A DNA stretch of 64,000 nucleotides from Neelides folsomi. Lineage: Eukaryota; Arthropoda; Collembola; Neelipleona; Neelidae. The notes beneath the pieces were generated by a model, which made no database searches, had not been told where the DNA came from, and saw nothing but the letters and a program-made list of their open reading frames with translations. The stretch lies in assembly GCA_034687125.1 (NCBI GenBank), contig JAQGBZ010000033.1:281862-345861 (forward strand), read 5' to 3'. Shown here one piece after another: positions 36,483 through 49,124 of the stretch (positions within the stretch are counted from its first letter, which is position 1; each line of letters starts with the position of its first letter). The translations under genes were made by a program, and so were the position numbers.

Positions 36483-39400
36483 TTAATAGATTATATCCAA
36501 AATATCTGACAATGAAATATTGGAGCAATCTTTTCTTTTATCCATATTTTTGCTATCAGTCAATTTAAATTGCATTAAAATGACAAGGTATGTTGTGATC
36601 GCCCCAAGAATCTGGAAAGCAAAAATGAGATTAAAGAGAAAGGAAACCTTGTTTTGTTATTATATAAAAGAGAATGAAAAGAGAAATGGGAAGCCAACCG
36701 CTGTTATAAGACTTCTGTTGATGGTGAAATACCCAGAGGCACTTAGTTCAACCGGCTTATCCAGCTTTTTGATAAAGAGTTGAATCTAATAAAGGGACAA
36801 GTGTAATATCAGTAATATGACAATAGGGTGCTAATTGTAAGCATAATATAATTCCATTATGTAAATATCCAAAAGTTCAAAAGTATGAATGTAAAAGTAT
36901 GTTCAAAGTATGAATGTAATAGTTGCACTATTCATGACAAATATTTAAAGGAAAAATGCTTTAGTATAACTACGAATAGTTTAAACAAAATTAATAAATA
37001 ATTTCCCTACAAATAAGTAATGAACCGAATACTTGTTTTATCTTATATTTATGAGAGAAATAACATATTTACCATATGGTAAATATGTTATTAAATGTTA
37101 TCTATATGTGTATGTATATATTCATAATAAAGAATAGAGAATACATTACATATCTTATTTTATAATGGGAAAGAATGAAAGTATTCAACCTGAAGTTTGC
37201 AGTCTTGTGAAAGACGATTCACTCCGGTTTTGTGTAAAATTTTCAAAGGATACGCCGCCTAATTCAGACAAAGAACTCAATAAAAACAAATTCTCATTCA
37301 AACTTTATTTAAACTTTAACCCAAAAATTTATTGTTTAATGAAAAAATACGGGTTATTTGTACAGATATAATAAACTCATAAAAAAGTTACCTGATCGCA
37401 CAAATAATGCCCATAGGAAGAAATCCCAATGAATTTCAAACAGACAAAGAGGATGAATCCAGGATAAATGATCCAAAATATATATGGGTTGATGGTATCA
37501 TATTCTCTTATGTAAATCACCGTGTAAGAGTGAAGGATTAGGGAAATGATGCTAAAGAAAAAATCTCTCAACAAATGTGTTCCGAACACTTCACTCGTTT
37601 CTCTAACTGTAAAAACAAAAAATATTTGTTTGGTATACAAAATAAACATTTGATTCTTTTATCCGATATCACAAAAAAGTACAAATAAAAGTACATGATG
37701 CATTGTTATTGGAATAAATGTTTATTATAGGATTTTATATCAAAGAAAACTTCAATCTTAGACCATTATACGAATACTACTACCATTCTAGGTAATATGG
37801 TATAAGAAGTATAAGTATAGTATCAGTATTATGTATGTGTATTTAATACAGAATAGACAATGATACCAAGTGAAACGATTTCTTCGTGCAGGATCCGCAT
37901 CTTTTCTAAATCGATTGCGAAAACTTCATAGTCATCATCAATAGCTTTCTTGTTCGATATAAGTTCCCTTCCATAGTCCGAGAAGCAATGACAAGAGAAG
38001 CATGAAGGAAGAAATGGGAGGATCATTTTTTCAAGTTTTTTGTTAAACTGGCAGAGGCGAATCCGAATAGCATTCATGAAGAATATTAATATTGCTGTCG
38101 GAATAACCTTCAATGGATAACAAAATTGTGAATATCATTAATTCATCAATCTCCCTTTCACCAAACTTCCAGAATACACATTGAAAAATTGCAAACTTTC
38201 CCCCTTGAACTCTCAAACTTCAACTCTCCTGATGAATTCAATCTCAATAAGCCTCAATAAGTTTGGAAAGACAGTCGCATTTGGAGAGCTCCAGGAGCTT
38301 GAACCAAAAGATTCCATTTTTAATAATGTTCAACTTCAAGTGGTATTCTACATACTATAAATATATACCGTAGGTACTACGCTGGAGAACGAGCTTTCAG
38401 TGAAATTGAATGAAAAGGAAAAAACCCTTGAGTCTTTTTTTATTTATGAGATTTGAAAGTAGGACAAAGAGAGATTTTGTGGATATTACGTTCAAGACCA
38501 TTTTAGCACAAAGAGATTCAAAATTATTGGAGATTTGAAATCTAAAAGTTGCAATTATTCTAGAAGTATCAGAATAACTCTTGAAAAATATATATCATTG
38601 CTCGTGGGTTCTGACCTGGGTTAATGCCGCCATTGATTCAATTGGTATCATTAGGAAGTCTGTGTAGCACCGGCCTGTAAACGTTAAATCATCCAAGAAG
38701 AAAAACCCAAAATTTATTATGCTAATGATGAGGAAAAGAGAAAGACTCCAAACGATTTTCTTCCCAAAGCGAATTTCTTCCTTTTTGGCCGATTCCGGGA
38801 ATTGAAGAAGTTTGTCCACGCTTTTAAAATGTTCAATATATTGGAGAATTTGACACCAAGACCTAAGAAAAGATCACAAGAATAATTTTAAGGTCCAATG
38901 ACTGTAAAAACGTTTGGTCAAGTACAGATGTAATTACCATACATATTGAACCCAAGTGAGCGAAAGGCCATACATAATATACGGGAATGTATGAGAAAGT
39001 AAGAGAAAAGTATAGGAGTGTTTTTCTCTACCTTGGGAAAATGAAAAGACTCAAGATGCCCATTATAAGAGTAGTGTAGAATGTGGACATCACAACGTAC
39101 AAATCCACCCGACCCGCTGCTGCTTCTTTCATTTTGGAAATGATCGAAGGTCGCCCTATAATGCAGAGGATCGACCCAACGAGCATAGCCAAGCAAATGA
39201 ATCCTATATGAGAGGTTTAATAGTTAATCCTTTTTAGGAATCATTTGGGAGTCATAATGGATCTCACCTGTGTATCCGTAGTCGACCAGATGCATAAATT
39301 TAATTTTCTTCTCGCAGGTATCTGGATTGAAGGAGAAGTCGTAGCATGGAAAAAGGCCAAAGCATTTGGCAAAAAACCCAATGGGCTTAAAAGACCTTTG

Positions 39401-39565
39401 AACCGAGTCAGTAGCAAATGGGATTTTTTCCTCAGCTTCTTCTTTATCTTTCAATCCGCCTTTAGAGAGTTGAGAGAATTTCTCGAACGTAAAACTTTCT
39501 CCGTTTTCTTTTATTACGAATTCCTTCATTTTACTTCCTATTTTAATCCCTTTTTCTCTATTCAA
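36483..39565 (-). CDS. Gr-family gustatory receptor (7TM_7 chemoreceptor)
   Basis: Putative ligand-gated chemosensory channel of the arthropod gustatory receptor family. Exons: 39565-39268, 39203-39032, 38862-38616, 38107-37867, 37606-37392, 37258-37190, 36785-36699, 36611-36483; 485 aa in one frame. Residues 1-75 are hydrophilic and cytoplasmic, then FFAKCFGLFPCYDF, like the start of Gr proteins. Seven hydrophobic segments follow, including DLYVVMSTFYTTLIMGILSL, IVWSLSLFLIISIINFGFFF and IFWIIYPGFILFVCLKFIG. The last exons carry the diagnostic C-terminus: ELSASGYFTINRSLITA, then TYLVILMQF at 450-458, matching the Gr signature TYhhhhhQF. The last three introns (before exons 6, 7 and 8) are phase 0, as is common in this family. 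I cannot assign a subfamily or ligand. Exons were found by eye across introns of up to about 400 bases. Confidence 0.85.
37061..37090. repeat. 30-bp perfect palindrome
   Basis: TAACATATTTACCAT followed directly by its reverse complement. It lies in an intron of the gustatory receptor gene, between exons 7 and 6 (36786-37189). Confidence 0.9.
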
Positions 39566-40297
39566 TATTACTCACATTCAGAGAGGAATAAAAAGGATGT
39601 TCGTCATTAATCGTCTTGCTATTGAAGAGTGCAATTAATCATGGGGAAAACATGAAGGAGAGTCAGATGGTTCGGCTATCTCGGATTTTAATGCTAAAAC
39701 CAATTATCTCCCATTGTAGCTCTTTTTCCTTCCTTTTCTTATCCATTTACAAGGAATTAGAGTGAAATTCAATGTTGGACTAATCGAATTTTCAATGCCA
39801 ACTTCTGGAGACATTCCAGATGGTTTCCATTTAATTTATTTTCATTGACTAATATTACTAAAACCATCTTATTATACCTAATAAAGTGCTAAAATCAATA
39901 AGCAAGCACCAACTTGTAAGCTCATAGTTCATTACTAACGTTTTATTGCCTTTTTATTGCGAAAGTTTGATTTATTTTAATTACAAATATAATATCAAGC
40001 TTATGTAATTAACCCAAGCATATCAATAGATTAACACAGATTGAGTGAAATTATTAAAAAAGATCAACCATTTGGACCACCAATGAATCTATGCTGAAGT
40101 TAAGTTAATGGAATGGGAAATATCATATATCATAGTCATGATAACATTCTTAAATATTCTTCCTGAAGAAAAATGATATGATTGGGAATAAATTTGAATC
40201 CCTTTGCAACTTTGCAATTACCCTTTGTTTCAGCGAAGGTTCTTTTTTAAAAGAAAAAAGGGTGCGCATAATAAACACGTAAAATCTATTGAAGGAA
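39566..40297. other. Divergent spacer between the gustatory receptor and UBAC1
   Basis: About 730 bases, AT-rich, between oppositely oriented starts. No exon or repeat recognised; should hold both promoters. Confidence 0.5.
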
Positions 40298-42055
40298 ATG
40301 AGGTTAATAGTTATAAGCCAAGAAGGATCTGTTTGGGCTTCCGACGTGAACGTGAAGGGGAAAGTGGAGAGTTTAAAAGCCCAAGCCGTTCAATTCTTCT
40401 ACCCTGAGAAAGGGCTCACTGTGGAGCAATTTAAAGGTTCAGAATCACGAGAACAACTTTACTACTTCCTCGTTTTAAACCCAATTACCCTACATTTGAA
40501 GTTTCTATCAAATTGACCAAATTTCTCTTCTATTTATCCAGTGATATGTCCTGGAGAAGCTCGGAGTTTGGACGACGGGAACGAGATCGAGAAGGAGAAG
40601 TTGAGTCCGAATGCCATCCTGATGCTCACCATGGAGAGCCCCTCGACAACTCCCTTTGAACTCTCCTTGACTGAACCGGCGGCTCCTACAAAGGCCGAAA
40701 TGTACAACCTCGACACAAAATAATTAAATAAACCTTCAACTCAATGTCGTTCTTTTATAAGCATTGCAGCTACTGGAGGAATCGTGTCTACGGAGCCTGA
40801 GGCCCCTCAGAAGACCGACAAAAAAGAAAAGAGCTCAGTTTCTGCTTTCTCGACAAAGTCAAACGATTCAAACCACTCGGGTCTCCTTATTCATCCTTCT
40901 ATTGATTTTGGGGACGAAGATTCAGAGACTATTGAAGTTAGTTTTTTTAAAATTCTAAAATTCGGTTAAATATATAATATTTTAAAATGTTTCAGGGAAT
41001 TGTTAATTTTGAAGGTAGCTAGCTTTTATATCTAATTAATTCGTAAATTAGACTTAAAATGTAAGACTGTGGAAGAGTTAATGCTATTAAACCCAAAATA
41101 GTGAAACGAAATTATGAATGAATCATTTTATGCTAAATTATATTTAATTAAAAATCCATACAGTGTTCAAAACCCTTTATGTAACTCTATAATCTAGTTA
41201 CATTAGACTACTTACACAAGCTTGTATTCACGGTTCGAATCCTTTCTTTACATTAATTTGAACAGCTCAAGCTGCGGAAGACAGTCATTTCTCTTATTGG
41301 CTTCATGGAGACGTTTCTAGCCGGGAACGATGATTTGATTTATATCCTCTCCCATGTACTCCAAGAGTAACGAATAATGATCAAATGTCACAAGAAATGA
41401 ATTGTTGACTCGGAAAGGCTCTTTGTATTAAAATGGGATATTTCTAAATATGCAGATGTATGCGAGAGTGAAGCATCGGTTGGATGAAGCGAAGGGGAGG
41501 ACAAGGGTTGAAGGAATTTCATTTCGGTATCCTCCTCCTGAGGAATTTGATGGAACCACTGCTGGGATAATTCGCGGAATTACAGCGGCTAAAAAATTAG
41601 GTTAGGAAATTCTTTTCCAGTTAATTAATCATTACATCATGTACAAAGAAAAACATCTTTAATTAAAAACAATATTTGCAGAGTTTATCCCAACACTTGA
41701 TGTATATACAAGGATTAAAAAGAAAAATGGAGAATGGAGTGACAAAGAGATCGTCGACGCTTTGAGAAATGCAAGCAATCAAGAGGAAGAGGCCATCAAA
41801 TGGCTAAGACAAGACAAACGAGTCATTGTCGACGACGTGATGACAGGGCTCGAGTCCAACGACATTGTGAACGCCATCACACAAAATCCATCCGTTCGGA
41901 TCGGACTCACGAACCCACATTCGATCATTCCGCTCTTCAGAATCGTCGAGAACGTGGCGACCATATATTATTGGATAACCGATAAAGACTTTTCTCCCTT
42001 CATCATCTCCGTGTTTGAAGCTTTAAATAATGAAATGAATATTATGGCTCGCTAA
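40298..42055 (+). CDS. UBAC1: UBAC1-like (KPC2-type) ubiquitin-associated protein
   Basis: UBAC1 is the non-catalytic partner of an E3 (KPC) that delivers ubiquitylated proteins to the proteasome. Exons read as 40298-40436, 40542-40701, 40762-40936, 41266-41355, 41456-41600 and 41682-42055; 360 aa (human 405). The 40701 and 41355 donors are the least certain. The N-terminal ubiquitin-like domain begins MRLIVISQEGSVWASDV and ends SPNAILMLTMESP. The helix LRKTVISLIGFMETFLAG matches the human central helix. One UBA-like domain remains (KEIVDALRNASNQEEEAIKW). The STI1-like tail reads NDIVNAITQNPSVRIGLTNP, closely matching the family pattern of NPxVxLGLTNP. The first UBA of vertebrate UBAC1 is not found, and the MGF loop of the second is replaced by NGEWSD. 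Confidence 0.8.
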
Positions 42056-45000
42056 TACAAGTCCTATTTTCTCTGATTAATAAAAGTGTAATTTGAATTC
42101 TTTTCTACTTCATTTTCACTCAAAGAATTCTGCTACTGTTCATTTACTAGTAATTTATCTAATTATAAATAAGTGTCTTCGACTTCAAACACTTGAAAGC
42201 ATTTGATGTTTTAAACAATAAAGCATGTTGTAAGTAATACTGTGCTTCTAAAGAGTTTGTGTATTGACATCCTAAATATACATAATTTAAAAGGGGTTAG
42301 GTGGAAATTTCGGTTGCACGATGGGGGTTTGTGGATGTTTAGACCGAAACCATATACCTACTGACTTCATGTTCTATTTCTGACTCTCTTTTTGCATTGA
42401 AGTGTGAGTGAGTGACTACGCACACACGAAGGCTCCCACAGTGCAGAGAATTGGCAGGATGAGAACACGAGACATTTTTACTACCTGGAGGATCCTCCTC
42501 TCCTTTACTCCTCTTTTCAATGATTTATGAAAGGTCTTCGTGCTTTTCTAAATTAAGAACCACAAAATCCAGGATTAGATTCGAGAATGAAAGGAAAAAT
42601 AACACTAAATGCATTATAGCATCACACAGCATCACACAAAGATCACAATATCATGCTACACATGACAGTTTTTACAAATAGAAAGAGCTTCCTACTCGAT
42701 CTCTACTTCAATGTACAAATTGAAAAAGGAAAATTCCGATGCACGTTGCATGTTTTTAGATATTCAAAAGATTATGTTTTTTAAATTCGTTGAGAAATAA
42801 GGTTCAAGATTTTTGCATGCCTTAATGATGAATTCAACCAATCTTTTTAGAATCAACATTACACATATTTTTTGATTTTACGAAGAAAATAACCTTGTTT
42901 GTGTTCCACGAGTTTTTCGCAGAAACATACATTAAATACCTTTTCAATATTTTAATGTAAATATTCTTCGAATTGGAACACTCCGAAGAGGACGTGACGA
43001 AATGAACGGCTGCATGGTCTTATGATCTAAAGTCACATGGGTTCTCCTAAACATCCATTCATCAAGTTCAATTTAAATTAGCAAACTCAAGTTGGTCCAT
43101 GAATAGTAATGTCAGTCCTAGAGTATAACATGATACACGTTACACTCATATGTTATGTTGTTTGAAGAAGATTTAAAAGCAACTATGTTTTTTATTACTG
43201 CACTTGACTTAATGTGCGAGAATCAGTAACAAATTGTTAATGTTGCTGGTCAATTGACTTGGACCAAATAAATTATTCATTCTGTTTAATGTACTTTTTA
43301 TCAAGGCGCATTCAATTTATCGAAAGAATGTATGAAATACATTTGACCACTTGTGGTTTCCTTTGTATTATAAAAAGAGAACTGATGGAGAGGGCGAGAG
43401 GAAAAGTGTAGAGGAATAGTTGACATGTTCGAATTGGACGAATTGTTTTCTAAAGCTTTTTCCTCCCTTTCTATTCATATGCCAAAGGATGCGTAAACTT
43501 CATTTCCCGCATTCCGCTTTCTCGGAAACATCCTTGAAAGAATACAATGGAGCTTTGGGCTTTGGACCATTGGACTTTTATTTTTTATAAGCAGAATGCC
43601 CTCAGCTTGGATGTCGATAAAAGAGTAATATTCTTATTTACTTCATCGATTCCACTTCCCGACAATGGAACTCTTCATCAATCACTTTCCGCTCTTAAAG
43701 TTCCATTAATGATTTCCCACAATATTATATGGTACATCCCACACTTATGTAAATAAATCCTTTTATTCGAACTTGCAGGTATCGATCCTTCATTCAATAT
43801 AAATTATAACATAGGTTCCATTATATAACTCCCACACAAACTCAGCTCAATAGAGCCAATGTATTATAATATTTAAGAAGGCCACGTGGGGCTGTATTGC
43901 ATAAATATTGAAAATCCTTATTAACCAGGATTCATTGCTCCATTAATCTAGGTCTCGAGAGAATTGTTGACAAATGTTTATCTATATTCATCCACCCTTC
44001 ACATCTTGAGTAAATACATAATATATTTCCTTCATTAATACATTATATAAAATGAAACTCATTTCATATCTTACAATGAAATACATTTTCATTCATCCGA
44101 TTAAGTTTGTTTTATAAAAAGTGTTAAAGTATGTAATCTAACATGATATATTTAATATCTTGTATGGTTGTATGTAGTAGGTATGTGTAAAAAGTTAATA
44201 ATAAAATGTAGACGTGAGGATAAATTAACTGACCTACTAAAATAATTAGATTATGAATGGAAAAGTTTTGTAAATGTAACTGAATAAATGTACAAGATAT
44301 TCAGTTGAAAAAATAAACCATATTACTCGTTTGTGCTATAAAACGGTGTGTGTTGTTGGAAAGAGATTGTGTAACACTATAAGAATATTTTCACTATATA
44401 ATACATGATATACATTTACTACATACCTTATACAAACAGCCTACATTGTGTAAATGTGTACAAAAAAAGTGAAACTTTGGAACAAACTTTACATTTAAGC
44501 CTTGTCTATTTAAGGTGAAGGAAAAAGCATTTTAAAGCATAGAGGAATTCGCATTGTGGTAAACATATTGTACAGGCGACTGAAAGTCAGATAAGATACA
44601 CAAAGTTCGTATGCTTCCAGATATGCACCTTTGTAGTTCATAAATTGATTTTTGCCTAGTCAAGAAAAGAAGTAAAATAAGAATTTTTTTATCATCTTGA
44701 GTGGAAGGGATTGAGGAGATTGGAGGATGAAAGGATGAGCGATTAAGATGTCCACATGACATTCACCCTCATTGCCTCTGGAGATAAAAAGAAAAACTAA
44801 TATTGTTGGGGCCAACATGTGAGAACATTCCTTGTCTTTTTCCCTTGAATGGAGGTGGAGATGATTAGGTCGGTAGTTAGCTCATACCGACCATGCTGCT
44901 TCCCGCACAGTTGGGTTAGGACGGAGGAGAGAACCGAAGGCCTTTTCCTTGAGACACGCGTGGAACGGGGTTATTGATTACGGAATCTCCGTCTGAAGAG

Positions 45001-45118
45001 GAGTCTCGTCTCACCACTCGGACCGAGCTGAGGGGCAACCTCCGTCCAAATCTCAACTGGTGCAGTGAGATCCTTGTCCCACTGCATACCCGGCGATGAC
45101 CCATTAGACACCTCAACA
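42056..45118. other. Intergenic region, about 3 kb, no gene recognised
   Basis: Many short open frames, none with family signal, splice support or length beyond chance. Less AT-rich stretches occur near 42330-42540 and 44870-45118; the latter is probably promoter and 5' UTR of PAQR4. No repeat of note. Confidence 0.5.
42079..42084 (+). terminator. Polyadenylation signal of UBAC1
   Basis: AATAAA 23 bases after the UBAC1-like stop codon. Confidence 0.55.
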
Positions 45119-48100
45119 ATGGACAGACTCGGCGGTGGGAGCAATGGGAACGGGCCTTTGAATCGCAGAGGACTCAAGGCTCATCGGAGGGATATCAATG
45201 GAACCAAAAGCTCTATTTTGAGAAATGAGGAGGAAGACGAGACATTACAGAAGATGGATTTCACCGGCTGCTGCACCTCAAGATCTCTTTGCCAGCTGGA
45301 GGAAATGCCACCTTACCTTCAGGTTAAACACTTTGCAAAATCTTAATTTAATTTTCCCATTTTTCAATTTTGGAAAGAACTTAACTAGGTTTAAATGTTT
45401 ATGGAAAGAGAGATTGGTTTTGACAAAGATCAAACGTCTTATCTCTGTATACACATTCGCATATACGAGTAACGTAACAAAAGCTGGTTGAAGTGAAAAG
45501 TTAACTGAAATAATATTTGACTTAAATATAATTCCTCTTGTGTTTGGGAGAGATGAAAATAAATATTTACCGTTACATTATTTCCCTCACTGGAATGTGT
45601 TTTTTTAGTAATTTGAACCGTGTAAGTATAGAAAATAGAATTTGCACGTGGAGGGTTCTTTTCTATTAACACTGATGTCGTAAAATAAAGTTAAATATAG
45701 TAGACTACTCAAAGGATGTTTTATAGGGTTCATCCCATCGATTTTCATACATGGTTAAATTTTAACGATTATTTTCTTAATTGGAATTTCAGTTCAACAG
45801 CCATGTTCATTCCGGGTACAGAGACCTCATGTCAGCCTCCGACTGTTTCAAAAGTCTATTCTACTTGCACAACGAGAGTGTGAACGTGTTCACTCATGGT
45901 ATGATAACCCAATTTGCGGAATCTGGACTTATTTGTATTAAAATTCCAGTTGCTCCTATTGTCTACGTCTGTCTCTTTTGGCGGAGCATGTTTCCCTGGG
46001 AGGACGTCGAATCAAATGTATTCCTCCGGATGCTTGGCTGGTCCCACATCGGTGCATCTGTGTCCCCTTGGGTTGGCTCTGTTATTTACCACCTGGTAAA
46101 GACTCTCACAAAGTTGAAAATCGCTCTCTATGACCAATTTCTTCTTTTACACATTTAACTTTTAATGCTTTTCCAGTTCATGAATCACAAGAAAGGAGCG
46201 AGAGTTTACCATATTCTACTCCAGCTAGACATGTTCGGCATTTGGTTTACGGAGTGCTTTGGTAAGAACTTTTCCCAAGATTCAATTTTTACATCTTGTT
46301 ATTCCATCTCAATGCTCTTTCCTTTTTGATACACTCAAACTTGTAGAGAGAGATTTAGGGGAGAAAGCATGTTGGAACTTTCAACGTTACTTCCCACAAA
46401 ATTATAAAATGAATGAGAGTAACATTATACGAGTGAAGGGATAAAGGGATAATGGTTTCAAGTGATCTGAGAACACTAGGGAGCTTAAGGGGGCATATAA
46501 TGGCCATTAACTCATTAGTGTCATTAGTCATTAAATCACTATGAGTGTTCATTTCATAGCTTTTTAATTCCTATAACCCAACCTCCACTTACTTATTACT
46601 TACATAATACATTATGTATCATATCTCTACTTTCTCTACTCGAATTAATATTATCAGTAGATGGTTTACATTTTAATTAGCAACGATAAAGCAATAAGCT
46701 TATTTGGTATAATCATTCATTGCAATTATTGTAAGCTATTGAATTTTTATTAGTATGTCAAGTCAGAAGGTACTTTAGTATAACAAATATAGATATTAAA
46801 TATGTAGTAATTACCTATATACAAAATTGCATTATTTGCATGTTCAAAAACAGTTATCTAACATCGTTCTATGTATTTGCATACAGGATTCTTAAATACA
46901 GATAATTCATAATATAATAAGCTTAACCAGTATTTAACTTAATGACTCAAATTATTCCTAATTATTTTTAGTTAAGCCCTTTTCATGTAGTATGCAAAAA
47001 GTAAAGATGCATTTATTCAAATTAACCATTTTGTTCAAACTAAAAAAGAGCAATGTGAATATTGACCAAATGTTAAAGCAGCTATTTCCTCCTTGGGAAT
47101 ATTCAAGCACAACAATTTGTGTTTCAGGAGCTCTAACGATGCTCTCAGCTTCAACGTGGTGTCTCCCACGAGACCTTCAAATTGGCATGATGTCGTTGTA
47201 TGCACTGGCTTCGGCATGGGGCCTTCATAAGGCTCTCACTGCCTGGTCACCAATTGGCAGAAGAATGTGTTTCGCTCCCGTTTTCATCTCCCGCATCATC
47301 GCATTCATCCTGAGGATTTCCAGCTACGGCGGTGGAGAGCCAAATGTCCTCATCCATGTCATTTTACAGGTACGGTCTATGTTCAATTTGCTGACTATTG
47401 GCTTGTAAAAAAACTATCCTTACATGTGTACCTGATAGCCTCTTTATAAGAAACATTAAGTATATACCTTCAATTACTTTCGAGTTCCAAAAGTAGGAAA
47501 AACTCCTCCTCTTGAAATTAAAGGTACATAGTTAAAGAATGGGAGACTTTTTTGGCGTGGAGAGGTTTTCCAATCCATTGCCCATTCTTTCATTGGCCTT
47601 TCACCTTCCTCTTTTCTCCTTATCGAATTCTCGTCGGCCACTCGCTCACCTTAAGACGTTCACAAATAAATTCCTGCCAGTTTCACCATTGAGCATTTGA
47701 ACTAACAAGTTCCCAAATTGATTTCCTGAGTTTTCCTTTCTAAATTATTTCTTATCAAATATTTAAAGTCTTCTGAGAATTCATTTCTCCTTACCAAATT
47801 GCTCATAAGATATTCAAAGCCTAAACTCGATACAAATATTCATTAATCGTGCACAGGTTCACATAAATACAATATTTCAGGTCTAATTATAATAACCTAC
47901 CTTCACAATGAACTCCTTTGAACAATTCAAGTTATTCAAGATGATAAATATCAATATACGCCGGAAAAGGGGAAAGCCTCACCTGCGTGCAGATATATTT
48001 ATTTCCCTTTGATATCACATCTTGAGCACATTCATCCATCAACTTCCCTTTTATGTTCCACATTACGAGGAGATTGAATATAAAACCCAAGTTTGATGTC

Positions 48101-49124
48101 TCAAACTGTATTAGAACGACCCTTTTTCTTCCCATAAACTCATAACACCAACTATTGTTTGAAGATGAGAACCTATAAAATTAGACATGAACAATAAAAG
48201 ATTTACATCCTTCAGATATTTCACTTTGATATAAGGGGAACAAAATTGATGTTCCTTTATTATTACATTCCTCAAGAATCTTGTGCAATACTTCCATAAG
48301 GACCTCTATACTTCTAATCAGAATTCTAAGTATTAAAAGTATGCAGTGTATGCATAGCTTCTAATTCAACCAATAGGGAAAATAAAAGCGAAGGCGTAGT
48401 TCCATAGGAGGAAATAAATTTACCAACTCGACCAAACTTCATAGGACGATAAACTTCAGAGATATGCGAATAATATTGTCGAGATTGTTTAACTTGTTCA
48501 AATGTTGGACCTGTTAGCCCAAGCACGATGAAATACTTAAACCTAACATACAAATACAAACATGCTAGTGAATAAAAAGGAAAACTTTGAATATTCCTAC
48601 CATTTTAATAAACTTTATTTTACGACCAAAGGTTATATAATATGTTAAATGTTGTGTATGTAAAATCAGCCCGAGTTTAACGCCAAGTTGATTCTATTCA
48701 GGATTTAATCTCAATTGCTGGAGGGATGATCGGCGTCATAAGAATTCCAGAGAAATGGTTTCCGGGAAAGTTGGATCTCTTCTTCAATTCTCATCACATT
48801 ATGCATGTGATGGTCGTCATTGCCGTCTATCACATGAATGCTGCCACAAATGGCGACATAAGGTACACAATGCAATTTTACAATTCACCATTTGAACCTT
48901 AAGTATCTACCAAAGTGGTCATGTTGGGAAAGAAAAGTAGCGATAAGAAGGAAATTTCCTTACTTAAAACACCCTTTGAATTCTTTTCTATCGTGCTTGG
49001 CCCCATTCGGGCCTGTCGTCATTATTTATGTAAATGAAACTGGACACTAACGACAAAACTTTTTTTAATATTTTACAGATGGATTATCAAAAATTACGAT
49101 TCACCTCAGTGCATTGTTCCATAG
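45119..49124 (+). CDS. PAQR4: Progestin and adipoQ receptor family member 4
   Basis: Seven-helix membrane protein of the PAQR/hydrolase-like superfamily, linked to ceramide metabolism and CDK4 stability in vertebrates. Exons 45119-45322, 45793-45898, 45950-46095, 46177-46261, 47128-47369, 48702-48862 and 49079-49124 give 329 aa (human PAQR4 273). The extra length is a hydrophilic N-terminus of about 60 aa. PAQR4 hallmarks: FYLHNESVNVFTHG, GSVIYHLFMNHKKG (S-x3-H metal motif), LQLDMFGIWF and NSHHIMHVMVV (H-x3-H). The zinc ligands known from AdipoR structures, one His after helix 2 and two near helix 7, have equivalents here. The second exon-exon junction uses a 51-base intron; by contrast the 47370-48701 intron is 1.3 kb. 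Confidence 0.9.
46262..47127 (+). other. PAQR4 intron, 866 bp
   Basis: AT-rich intron with good GTAAGA donor and TTTCAG acceptor. No repeat or nested exon recognised. Confidence 0.5.
47370..48701 (+). other. Long PAQR4 intron
   Basis: 1.3 kb intron, large for this window. On the minus strand two open stretches (about 48426-48544 and 47990-48172) are flanked by plausible AG and GT sites, but their phases do not join and no family was recognised. They are not called as a nested gene. Confidence 0.4.

Noticed and set aside
40983-41013. Possible extra UBAC1 microexon (GIVNFEG)
   Set aside because: Its 19-base length breaks the frame of the next exon, while direct joining of 40936 to 41266 is in phase and matches the family.
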